Assembly (NCBI GenBank): GCA_009789175.1
Contig: CP046866.1
Coordinates: 1,736,001-1,800,000 of the forward strand
DNA length: 64,000 nt
Direction: 5' to 3'
DNA from: Salinibaculum litoreum
Lineage (GTDB): Archaea > Halobacteriota > Halobacteria > Halobacteriales > Haloarculaceae
The notes under the pieces are model-generated. The model worked only from the letters and a program-made list of their open reading frames with translations. It was not told where the DNA came from and did not search any database. The position numbers and the translations under genes were made by a program. This document shows, piece after piece, positions 31,337 to 39,900 of this stretch; the first letter of the stretch is position 1, and the number at the start of each line of letters is the position of its first letter.

Positions 31337-33208
31337 TCAGTCGTCCGCTGGGGTCGGCGCCGACGCCCCGATCTGCGGCCAGCCTGTCGTATCGGTCAGC
31401 TCCTCGTAGACATAGTCCCACTTGATGTTCTCGTGGTGATAGGAGCCGTGGCTGTCGGCGTTTTTGAGATCCTGCCAGGTGTCCTCGGGGACGTCGAGAT
31501 AGACGTAGATCCGGTCGACGGGGTCACCGTGGAACCGGATGTAGAGGTCGCGTGTCTGGCGGTCGTACAGCCCGGCGACGAGATTCGAGGAGTCGAACTG
31601 CGCCATGTCGACGCGGACGTCGTCGGGAGTAAGCGGGTCGTCCAGTTCGATGGTGACACCTGGACGCGTCCCGACTTTGTTGGCCTTCGGCGGGGCATCC
31701 TCTGGCCGGCTGGCCTCTACACCGTCGGTTTCGAACTCGCTGCCGACGTTGGCGACCAGCGTGTCGCCGTCGATCTCGTGGTCCTCGGGGAGCGGGTCCT
31801 CGCCGATCATCTCCAGCGCACGGTTGACCGGGATGGCACCTCGGACGGCCTGGATCTTCGTCCGGGCGGTTCGAGCCTCTTCCTTCGGTCGGGACGCGCC
31901 ACGGAGCTCGAAGTCGATAGTCCAGTCGTCGACGTCGAGGGCGGTCTGGTGGAGAATGCGGTAGAGCCGGGCCTCGAACTTCGCCTGCTCGGGCGCGATG
32001 ACGTCCTCCGCGAACTCCTGGACTTGGGCCTCGGAGTTCGACCGGTTGCTAGTGTCGGTGACGTTGATGAGGATGGGCGGCACCTCGTGGACCTTCGCAA
32101 TCTCGTGCTCGTTGCGGCGACGGAACTCCTGGAACTCCATGTCGTTCGTGGTCGTCGCCGCCAGCGGCTCGAACTCGATTTCGACGTCCGACGGGTCGCC
32201 CTCTTCGAGCGGGTTGTCGCTCTGGAACTCGAAGTCCTCAACCTCCAGGATGGCCGTCCGGTACGGCTCGCCCTTGAGGTTCTCCTGGAGCTCGCGGAGG
32301 TCGTCCTTGCTGTCCTCGGTGAGGGTCCCGCCGTAGACCTTGACCGCGTAGTGCGGGATGCCGAGGTTGTCGAAGATGTCGTGGTTCCATTCCTGAGCGG
32401 CCTCGTCGGCGGCCATCGTCCGCATCGCTGCAACCCAGTCCGGGATGCCGTAGTACAGCGAAATTGGGGACGGATTGGGGACGAATATCAGTTCGTTCGC
32501 CGGCTCGTTCGGTAGCTTGTCGGGGCTGTCGGCGACCTTCCCGGTATCCTTGTCGACGAACGTCTTGTCCTCGCCGTAGCGGTCGCCCGCCTCGCCGAAG
32601 TACCGCCGGCGGCCCTGGCGGATCTGCACGTAGCCGTGGCCGCTGACGATTTCCTCGCGTGTCTCCCCGTCCGCCGTCTCGACCTCCGTCGTGGTCTTGC
32701 GGACGCGCGTCGTCGCCGACGGGACGTGGGCCAGCCCGACGGGCGTGCCGTCGCCCTCGACGAGGATCTCCAGCGACGCCCAGCCGATGCCGTGGTAGTC
32801 CAGTCGGGCGAGTTCGAGCACCTCTTCGGGCGTCGACGCCGCCGTCCCTTCGGGGCCGATCTGCCAGCGCGAGTCGGCGCCGTGCCAGAAGTCATTGACT
32901 GTTTGGTAGGCCTCGTTCTCCGGGTCGGGGTTGTCAGCCGACGGATGCGGAGTGATCTCGAAGCCGTAGCCCACCTCGTAGCGGGCCTTTTTCCGAAGGC
33001 ACGCCTGGTGCGTCTCGTTGAGCTCCTGGAAGGCAGCCAGCGTCTCAGGGTTGTACGGCGGGACGATTCCCCGACCGACGTCCGTCGCGATGCGTCGTTC
33101 GTCGAGCTGGGTCGTCTCCACGGCCTTCTCCATCGCTCCGCTGTTGCCGGGCGTCGAGATGGACAGGGAGACGCGCGTCTGGTCACCGTCAGAAGTGTCG
33201 TCTGTCAT
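31337..33208 (-). CDS. Portal protein with C-terminal KTSC domain
   Basis: The 623-residue protein combines a portal body (about 1-500, with ETHQACLRKKARYEVGYGFE, LARLDYHGIGWASLEIL and IYYGIPDWVAAM-like SLYYGIPDWVAAMRTMA motifs of PBSX-type portals) and a C-terminal KTSC-like domain (about 525-610: FDSSNLVAGLYDRQTRDLYI, then YVYLDVPEDTWQDLKNADSH and GSYHHENIKW). Portals form the dodecameric ring for DNA passage. The KTSC fusion is unusual and may bind nucleic acid or the terminase. It lies 2 bp from the TerL stop. Confidence 0.82.
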   Translation of the reverse strand: MTDDTSDGDQTRVSLSISTPGNSGAMEKAVETTQLDERRIATDVGRGIVPPYNPETLAAFQELNETHQACLRKKARYEVGYGFEITPHPSADNPDPENEAYQTVNDFWHGADSRWQIGPEGTAASTPEEVLELARLDYHGIGWASLEILVEGDGTPVGLAHVPSATTRVRKTTTEVETADGETREEIVSGHGYVQIRQGRRRYFGEAGDRYGEDKTFVDKDTGKVADSPDKLPNEPANELIFVPNPSPISLYYGIPDWVAAMRTMAADEAAQEWNHDIFDNLGIPHYAVKVYGGTLTEDSKDDLRELQENLKGEPYRTAILEVEDFEFQSDNPLEEGDPSDVEIEFEPLAATTTNDMEFQEFRRRNEHEIAKVHEVPPILINVTDTSNRSNSEAQVQEFAEDVIAPEQAKFEARLYRILHQTALDVDDWTIDFELRGASRPKEEARTARTKIQAVRGAIPVNRALEMIGEDPLPEDHEIDGDTLVANVGSEFETDGVEASRPEDAPPKANKVGTRPGVTIELDDPLTPDDVRVDMAQFDSSNLVAGLYDRQTRDLYIRFHGDPVDRIYVYLDVPEDTWQDLKNADSHGSYHHENIKWDYVYEELTDTTGWPQIGASAPTPADD

Positions 33209-33209
33209 G

Positions 33210-34808
33210 TTAGAGGTAGCTCACTCCGTTGGAGTCGTCTTCGTCGTCCTCGTCGCCGGCATCCTCGTCGAGCGCGCCGATGCCCTCCAAGTGCCGAATC
33301 CCTTGCTCGGCCATGTACCACGATGCGATGAGGTCCGGGGTGTGGCCCTTGAGCTTACCGTCCTGCAGGGTCAAGCTCATCGCCGCTTGGATGAACTCCT
33401 CGGTGCCCGAGTGGCCGCGGTAGAACTGGATGCCGCCGTTCTCAACGAGTCGACGCAGGCGTGGGATGCCGTTCTCCCAGCTGTGCTTCTTGCCGGTCGT
33501 CGAGATGCCCTGGACCTTCGCCCGCAGCGAGGCCGAGAACTCGAGGGCGTCGTTGGCGACGTACTGCTGCATCCCGTTGTCCTCGATTACCACGACGGCC
33601 GGGTCGTAGCGCTCGTCGAGGTCGGCCAACGTCGCCTTAACCTGGGACGGTGGCATTCCCTGCTCGGCGACGGCGTCGAGGAGCCGGCGGCGACCATCGC
33701 GTGTGACTTTCCACGCAGTGAACGCAGCATCGTCACCGGTTGGTGATTGTGCCGGGTCGTGGGCAACGACCGTCGCCTCGCCGGCGCCGGGCGTCAGCTG
33801 ATGCGGCGGCTCCTGCCCACGAATGGAACAGCCGTCGTCGTCGACGAGGCGGTTGACGTCAGCCTCGTCGATGAGATTGCCCGACGCGCCGCGGATGACC
33901 ATGCAGAACTCCCGCCAGAACAGGTGGCGAGACATCTGGTCGTACTTCTCGGCCAGGTACTCGGGCCCGCGTGCCTCGGGCCAGAGGACGTGGACGTCGT
34001 CGTCGACGAGCGGCCGGCCGTCGACTTCAGTATAGAGGTCTTCGGGTGGGCGGCGCTCTTCCCACGTATCGTCCTCGCGGAACTCACGGTCCCACTCCTC
34101 GAGGACGGCCGGGTACTCGGTGAAGTCGTAGGCGTCCCGGTCGATCAGGTGTGAGTAGATGTCATCCGGGCGCTTTCGCGTCCCGATGACGGCGGTCGTC
34201 CCGGAGTCCTTGACCATCGGGACGGTCACACCCTCGATCCACTGCAGGACCTCCTCGGTGTCGCCGTCGCCGCGCTCCTTGATGACGTCGTCGAGGATGA
34301 GCTGGTGGGAGCGGTCACCCTCGATGGCGCCGAAGAGCCAGCCGGCGTAGAGTGCCGATCCGTTCGGCCAAATCTTCGCCTCTTTCGTGTCCTGTTCGGG
34401 CGGCTGGTTTAGGTTGACCAGCCAGGGGTTCCGGTCGACGATCTTCCAGAACTCGGTATCGGCCTTCTTGTGTGCCTGCCCGCGTGTGTTCGTGATCCAG
34501 TGAGCCATGAAGCCGGGCTGGTACTCCAGGCAGGCGATGACGTACCCCAGCGACGCCGTCGTCTTCAGCGAGTCTCGGTGAGCCAGCATCCCAATGTTGT
34601 CGTCGCTGGCGAAGCGCTCGGCCCAGTGGACGTGGACGTCGCCGATGGGCGTGTGCTCATCCCGTTCGGCAGCCATGTAGCCCTCGGTCAGCCGGTTGAA
34701 GTAGACGTCCCACGGACAACCGTCGAACGGGTTGAGAACCTCCCGGAGTATGGCCGGGTCTTCGAGGGAGTCGACCAGTGCCCCCGCGTCGGCTGGCTTA
34801 CTCGCCAT
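33210..34808 (-). CDS. Terminase large subunit
   Basis: From the ATG at 34808 (MASKPADAGALVDSLEDPAI) the 532-residue protein has an ATPase domain with Walker A-like AHRDSLKTT (76-84) and Walker B ILDDVIKE (171-178). A C-terminal RNase H-type nuclease domain shows candidate acidic residues D351 (VVAHDPA) and D410 (VVIEDNG) and an acidic tail. It translocates and cuts viral DNA at the portal. It overlaps the small-subunit gene by 11 bp. The longer open frame to 35315 is out of register with the small subunit and was rejected. Confidence 0.87.
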   Translation of the reverse strand: MASKPADAGALVDSLEDPAILREVLNPFDGCPWDVYFNRLTEGYMAAERDEHTPIGDVHVHWAERFASDDNIGMLAHRDSLKTTASLGYVIACLEYQPGFMAHWITNTRGQAHKKADTEFWKIVDRNPWLVNLNQPPEQDTKEAKIWPNGSALYAGWLFGAIEGDRSHQLILDDVIKERGDGDTEEVLQWIEGVTVPMVKDSGTTAVIGTRKRPDDIYSHLIDRDAYDFTEYPAVLEEWDREFREDDTWEERRPPEDLYTEVDGRPLVDDDVHVLWPEARGPEYLAEKYDQMSRHLFWREFCMVIRGASGNLIDEADVNRLVDDDGCSIRGQEPPHQLTPGAGEATVVAHDPAQSPTGDDAAFTAWKVTRDGRRRLLDAVAEQGMPPSQVKATLADLDERYDPAVVVIEDNGMQQYVANDALEFSASLRAKVQGISTTGKKHSWENGIPRLRRLVENGGIQFYRGHSGTEEFIQAAMSLTLQDGKLKGHTPDLIASWYMAEQGIRHLEGIGALDEDAGDEDDEDDSNGVSYL

Positions 34809-35529
34809 CGTCACCCTCCTCTTCGTAGCGTTGGCGCAGGACCTCGCGAGCGATCTCCTTGGTATCCTCGTCGAGCCCGACCGTCGACTCCGTCTCCAGT
34901 GTACCCTCGACCTCGACGCGGTCTTTGTAGACACCGAGGACGTCACCCTTCTGCTCCAGGTGTGACGACTGTTCCTGCCGGGCCATCGCCTGGCCCTTGA
35001 GGTTGGGCTGGTCGCGCTCAAGGCCGGCGAACTCCTTGGTGTAGCGCGGCGACCCGTCGACGGCCTGGACGGGGTACTCCTCGCCGGGACGGACGCCCGT
35101 CGTCCCGTCGACGAACCGGATGATGACATCCCGGTCAGTCGCCCACTCGGGGTAATCCTCGTCGTCGGGGTCGACAGTCTCCCAATCCTGAACGTGCCGT
35201 GGATTCTGCCGGTCCCGAGGAACGCGCTCAGTCTTCGGGACGACCCGGATAATGGGCTGGTCCTCAACGGCCTGCGCCTCGGCCTCGCGAGCGCGCTGGT
35301 ACAGCCGCTCCTCACGCTCAGCTATCTGCAGGCGGACGTCGGCATGCTCCTGCTCGATCTGCTCGATGACCTCCTCTTTCGGCGCTTCGTTGAGGTAGCC
35401 ACGGACTGTCGAGCGAGCAAACGAACCGATACCCTCTGCTTCGAAGCGGTCCTGAATCTCGTCGACATCGAGATTGTCGAGATGGTGCCACTTCAGGGCG
35501 AGCGTGACTCGACGGTCGCGTGTGGACAT
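34798..35529 (-). CDS. Terminase small subunit candidate
   Basis: The 243-residue protein begins with a helix-turn-helix-like region (ALKWHHLDNLDVDEIQDRFE, FARSTVRGYLNE), then a long coiled coil (EEVIEQIEQEHADVRLQIAE) and a C-terminal mixed domain. HTH plus coiled coil upstream of TerL is typical of TerS, which recognises the packaging site. A promoter at about 35571-35577 lies just upstream, so this is the first gene of the late operon proper. Confidence 0.68.
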   Translation of the reverse strand: MSTRDRRVTLALKWHHLDNLDVDEIQDRFEAEGIGSFARSTVRGYLNEAPKEEVIEQIEQEHADVRLQIAEREERLYQRAREAEAQAVEDQPIIRVVPKTERVPRDRQNPRHVQDWETVDPDDEDYPEWATDRDVIIRFVDGTTGVRPGEEYPVQAVDGSPRYTKEFAGLERDQPNLKGQAMARQEQSSHLEQKGDVLGVYKDRVEVEGTLETESTVGLDEDTKEIAREVLRQRYEEEGDDGE

Positions 35530-35565
35530 GGATAGTGAGCGTTCTGCAGCGTTCAGCTGTGTCTT

Positions 35566-35577
35566 ATACTTTAAATA
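35566..35577 (-). promoter_or_regulatory. Late promoter (TATA box) upstream of terS
   Basis: On the minus strand GTATTTAAAGTA contains a strong TATA element, TATTTAAA (35570-35577), about 45 bp from the terS ATG. Transcription would begin near 35545-35550, giving a leader of about 18 nt. Confidence 0.6.
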
Positions 35578-35636
35578 CGTCTGTCACCAGTCGATGGAGA
35601 CAGATATCTGGATCTCTCTCCAGTATCAGGAATCAG

Positions 35637-35903
35637 TCAGGACCCGTCTCCAGTATGGTTGATAAGGTACTCCAGCGCCTCGGGGCCAGAGATGATGATG
35701 GCGATCAACGCGAAGGCCGTCATCGGGTCCGCCCCTTGGTGCATCGCGTAGATTCCGGCCGCGGCGCCGACCAACTGAGTGACGGCTTTGATGACTTTGA
35801 AAACCTTGAGCGTCATGCCGTAGCGATACCTCAGGCAGGCGTCCAGGGAGTCGTTGTACTCCGCGAGTTCTTGTTTGAGCGGTTTGGTATTACTCGTGGC
35901 CAT
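35637..35903 (-). CDS. Holin-like small membrane protein (88 aa)
   Basis: From the ATG at 35903 (MATSNTKPLKQELAEYNDSL) the product has a charged N-terminal helix and two hydrophobic helices (about residues 35-52 and 58-76), then a short polar end. Size, topology and location ahead of the terminase genes fit a holin or a small virion membrane protein. No lysis enzyme was recognised next to it, so the function is uncertain. Confidence 0.5.
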   Translation of the reverse strand: MATSNTKPLKQELAEYNDSLDACLRYRYGMTLKVFKVIKAVTQLVGAAAGIYAMHQGADPMTAFALIAIIISGPEALEYLINHTGDGS

Positions 35904-35922
35904 AGGATCATGCAAAAGTTGA

Positions 35923-36005
35923 TGCCCGGGACGGGAATCGAACGCCGTCCACGAGGTCTCGGGTCACAGTGGGAGCGGTTTTAGCTCGTGAGTGCCACTC
36001 CGGGC
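35923..36005 (-). other. tRNA-like sequence, probably degenerate
   Basis: An 83-nt stretch has acceptor-like ends (GCCCGGA and CCCGGGC plus discriminator A), a T-loop TTCGATT and a T stem ACGG(C)G/CCCGT with one bulged base. The middle does not fold into clean D and anticodon arms, so no anticodon is assigned. It could be a decayed viral tRNA or a remnant of an earlier recombination at a tRNA gene. Confidence 0.35.
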
Positions 36006-36115
36006 TCGAACAGCGTGTAAGGGGGTGGAAGCCGGCCCTCGATAGGGAGAATATCAGCAAGACGGAATCGTGCCAGAACTGCCGCCCTCGCACATGGCAC
36101 GCAGGCCAGCGGTGG

Positions 36116-36604
36116 TCATCGGGATTCGCGGACAGCGAACTCCACGGCGCGGGCCGCGATGTCGCGGTCCTTCCCTGCGAGATCCTCGCGACGCTTCGCT
36201 TTCGTGACGAACCACAGGAGAAGCCGCCACCGGTGGGGTATCCCACGCTCAGTCAGCCGTCGTGAGAGCGGGATTGTCCGCCGCTGCGCTCGGTCGACCG
36301 ACAGCGTCTCGTCGGGACTGACTAGCCCCAGCTGGCCGCACTCCGGGCAGTGGTCCCAGGGTTGCCAGTCGTAGGCAGCCGAGGACTCCCGCAGCGGCTC
36401 GATGCCAGTTGCCCGACCATCGTCGTGACGGGTTACTACCTCACCGACTGCCGCCTTCGACTCGACGTTTGAGCCCTCGACAGCCTCGACGCGCTCGTAG
36501 CACGAGTTGCAGACCATCGGGTCGGTCTCAACGTAGCGCTCGAAAGCCTGCTCGGGATCGACGATACCAGTCCGGAAGGTGGGTGTGGGAGTATCCGTAG
36601 ACAT
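36116..36604 (-). CDS. Zinc-ribbon protein in replication block (162 aa)
   Basis: The ATG at 36604 (MSTDTPTPTFRTGIV) is chosen over a TTG farther upstream. Cys pairs CNSCYE (about residue 34) and CPECGQLG (about 90) form a split zinc ribbon. A basic helical tail follows (RWRLLLWFVTKAKRREDLAG). It is downstream of the PrimPol-helicase operon and may be an accessory nucleic-acid-binding protein. Confidence 0.6.
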   Translation of the reverse strand: MSTDTPTPTFRTGIVDPEQAFERYVETDPMVCNSCYERVEAVEGSNVESKAAVGEVVTRHDDGRATGIEPLRESSAAYDWQPWDHCPECGQLGLVSPDETLSVDRAQRRTIPLSRRLTERGIPHRWRLLLWFVTKAKRREDLAGKDRDIAARAVEFAVRESR

Positions 36605-36661
36605 GGTCGTAGCTGGTGGGGAGCCCCGCCGGCGTGGCGGCACTGGGTTGCTCGCCAACGT

Positions 36662-36937
36662 CTACCTTGACCTATCGGATTCGGGAGGGTTATAGCTCCG
36701 CTTGTCTGCCAAAGTGGCGACTACCTGTCTGAGGTCCTCGGAATCGCGGTCGAGAGTGATGTAGTCGCCATTTTGGAGAGTTTCTAAGGCCCGGTCCAGG
36801 GTCCGCTCGCACAGGTACGTGGCGGCGAGCAGTTCCTGGCGTGTGGCCGACCCTTCCGCCTCGATCTTGTCCAGGACATAGGCGGCGCTGGGGGGCAGGC
36901 TCTCACTGCCGTCCGAGCGACCACCGTTCGAGGCCAT
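36662..36937 (-). CDS. Winged-helix protein (91 aa)
   Basis: The 91-residue product has a winged helix at about residues 15-80: AAYVLDKIEAEGSATRQELL, then CERTLDRALETLQNGDYITL. The start at 36937 shares one base with the stop of the PrimPol-helicase gene, so the two are translationally coupled. It could be a replication or transcription accessory factor. Confidence 0.62.
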   Translation of the reverse strand: MASNGGRSDGSESLPPSAAYVLDKIEAEGSATRQELLAATYLCERTLDRALETLQNGDYITLDRDSEDLRQVVATLADKRSYNPPESDRSR

Positions 36938-39900
36938 CAGTTGGGGGGGCCACCCCCGTCAGCAACACGCTGGCCGAACAGATCACCACCATCGCCCGTG
37001 CCCTGAAGGTCGAAGACATCTCGGGCCCAGGCCAGCCAGTCCAGCCCAGAGCCGGATTCTTGCAGTAACGAGCGTAAGCGGCGCGTTGCAGCTACTTTGA
37101 AACCGCCGTTATTGGATAGTACTGATAACGCGGATTTCAAAGTAGCAGAATCGACCGCGTAGGACACCCCAGCGTGCTGTTCGTACCGTTCGGGGTGCAA
37201 CAGCCCCACGTCCTCGAGGGCGTGAACCCAGTTGTAGACCGTGCGCTCGGTGACGTCAAGCCCCGACAGCCGTGCGAGCCGGTGGTATCCCTCCACCTTG
37301 TTCGCGATAACACCATCGTCACGCTCGTCGACGAGCTGGGCAGCGCGGAAGCCATCGGGACCGTCGCCGGCGACGACGTCATGGACGGCCTCCAGGAGGT
37401 CGACTGCCCCCTCGGGGACGGGGAGCATCGCTTCGAGCGGGTCGGCGAGTTCCTCGAACGTGGCGAGTTCGTCAACGGGGATCTCCGTCGGGACGTTCGT
37501 CAGCAGGTAGGCGTGCTTGGTCTGGTCGGCCAGCAGCGGCCGGATACGGTGGACAGCCTGCACGAGTTCTTTCTCGCGAGTCTCCCGCCAGAGTTCGCCG
37601 ACGAGGCCCGAGAAGTCCTTCGTCGCGATGGCCCGACCGTCGCCGGCATCGTCCTCGTAGAGTAGCTTCCGGTAGACCGGCGGCGCCGTCTCCCGGCGTG
37701 TGGAGTACTCTTCGCCACCTGGTCGAACGTCGATATCGCCCTGCGCGAACAACTCTGCATCCCGCTGGAGGTCCTCGACCGCCGGGTGGGGGGCACCGAT
37801 ACAGACGACAGCGTCACAGTCTGAGCGGTTCAGCCCCCGAGCCGCGTGGTAGTGGAGAGTCTCCGCGTTGTCGGGGAACTTGAAGCGGTCGAGTAGCGTC
37901 TTCGGACCAATAAACAGGGGTTTGCGGTGGAGATCCCCGACCGTGTCGACGGTCCGCTGGATGCGCTCGGCAAGCGTGCGGTCCTCGTCGAGCGCGCGGT
38001 CGATAGTGCCGCGATGATACTGACCGTCGAGGACCTGGGTGACGTGAAGGTTGCTCTCCAGGAGCTCGTCGCCGTCGACGATGACCTGGTCCTCGCGGAC
38101 GTCGTAGAGCGCAGCGACCTTCGCCGGCGTCGCGGTCGCGTCGAGGATGAGCGGAGACTCTGGGAGCGAGCTCGCGAGTGGGAGTTCGTTGTACTGGAGG
38201 CCGGTAGTACCACCGTCGGCGCCGAGCCATGCACTCGCCCGGGCTCGCTCGCTATGTTGGGTAGTCAGCCGTTGATGCTCTTCGTGCCAGTCACAATCTT
38301 CGTCGGAGCAGACACGAGCGCCGTTGTCGTCGATAAGATCTGACCCACACCAGGGACAGGTATCGAGGATGGTTGGCAGGGCAATAGCCTGCCGGACAGC
38401 GTCGTCGTCGGCGCCGGCCTCGGCCGCAGCGGCGAGCAAGGCATCAAAACACAACGGGGCACCGTCCCACTCGTCGCGACGCATCCGGCTGACGATAGTC
38501 TCGTTGTATGCGAGTTTAGCTCCGGCGAACGTCTCTGCGACTCGCGAACGCTCGACGACGTAGTCAGTCCGTGTGACGTAACCCTCCTCTGGCATCCCGA
38601 CGTCTTCCCGAATCTCCCGCTTCTCGATGTCCTCCTGTTCGACATCGTCGGGGAGGTCGTTAGGGTCGACAGGCTCGTAGTACGTCTCGCCGTCGACGTC
38701 AGGAGGCGTGAGGTCCGCGAGACTGTCAGCCGTCTCATCGCCAGCGAGGCCATCGAGGATGTCCCGAGCGAACCGGGCGAACTCATCGAGCGTGTCGGGA
38801 GTCCCCTGCAAGTCAGCGATAGCGTCGAGTGCCGTCGCCGTCCGGGCAATACCCTCGATGTCGACCGAGCGTTCGGTCTTGAGTGAGCTGGGACTCTCGT
38901 CGATGATGACGTCCCGGCCATCGCGAACAGTCTTCAGGAGCTGGTATTCGTGAACGCCGACGACGCGGTCGGCGGACTCAAGCTCGTCAAACTGGTCAAG
39001 CCACGGGCAGCTGCCGTCCTCATCATGGTGGGGGAGGTCGAGAATCATGTGGGCCTTGACGGGGCCAATCTCTCCGACGACAGCCTCGTACAGGCGGCGA
39101 GCGTCCTCGTCCTTGTCGAGGTCGTAGATCGGACACATGTGCGGGCAGTCTCCGCCGGGATGCTCGGGACACTGTTCGTCGGCGTGGTCGGCGTCCATGC
39201 AGACATCGTCGCGTTTCTGCTCGCCTCCTTTGAGGTGGAAGTCCACCGCCGGGGTGGCGTCATCGAGGACGAACTCCCGGGCTTTCTCGTGCTTGTCGAA
39301 GAGGACGACAAACTCCCGGTCACGCTGGGCAGCTGCTCGCCCGGCGTTGGTCGTCTTCCCGGCGCCGGCGTGGTCGCCCCAAATGGTCGGTCCGGTCGTG
39401 TCGACGAACTCGTCGTAGCGCTCGCCCTGCAGGGCATCCCATCGCTGTTCCCGGTCGAATTCCGCAAAGTCGACCGCCGGCGGTTCACAGGTCTCCGGTT
39501 CGGGAGCGCCGCCTGACGTTGTTCCTTCGGTCTCGGTGGGTTCAGGCTCGTACTCGGGAACGTCGAACCCGAGCTCCCGAAGGTGCTCGACGCCGCGCCA
39601 CCAGGTCTCGCCGTCGACGGGCGATGCGTTGCGCTCGGAGATCTCGCCGGCGTCGATAGCGGCCATGGTGACTGGGCCACCATACCCCCCGCGGTCGCCG
39701 GTGTCCATCCAGCGCTCGGAGTTGACGATGTTCGCAGTCCCGTTGGAGTTCGGGCCCCAGGTCGGTGCGAAGGCACGCTCACCGTCGCTCGTCGACGCGC
39801 TGTCGTTCCAGCGATGGACGATGGTCTTCTCGGCAACGTGCCGGGCATCGAGGCGGTCGATGGCGGCGAAGACGTCCCGGATGTCGCTGGTCGTCTCCGT

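Noticed and set aside
34809-35315. Extended N-terminus of the terminase large subunit
   Set aside because: The additional codons are out of frame with the TerS protein and encode an Arg/Ser-rich shadow; the ATG at 34808 gives a normal TerL.
35923-36005. Functional viral tRNA
   Set aside because: Anticodon arm cannot be folded with confidence and the T stem has an extra base; kept as tRNA-like only.
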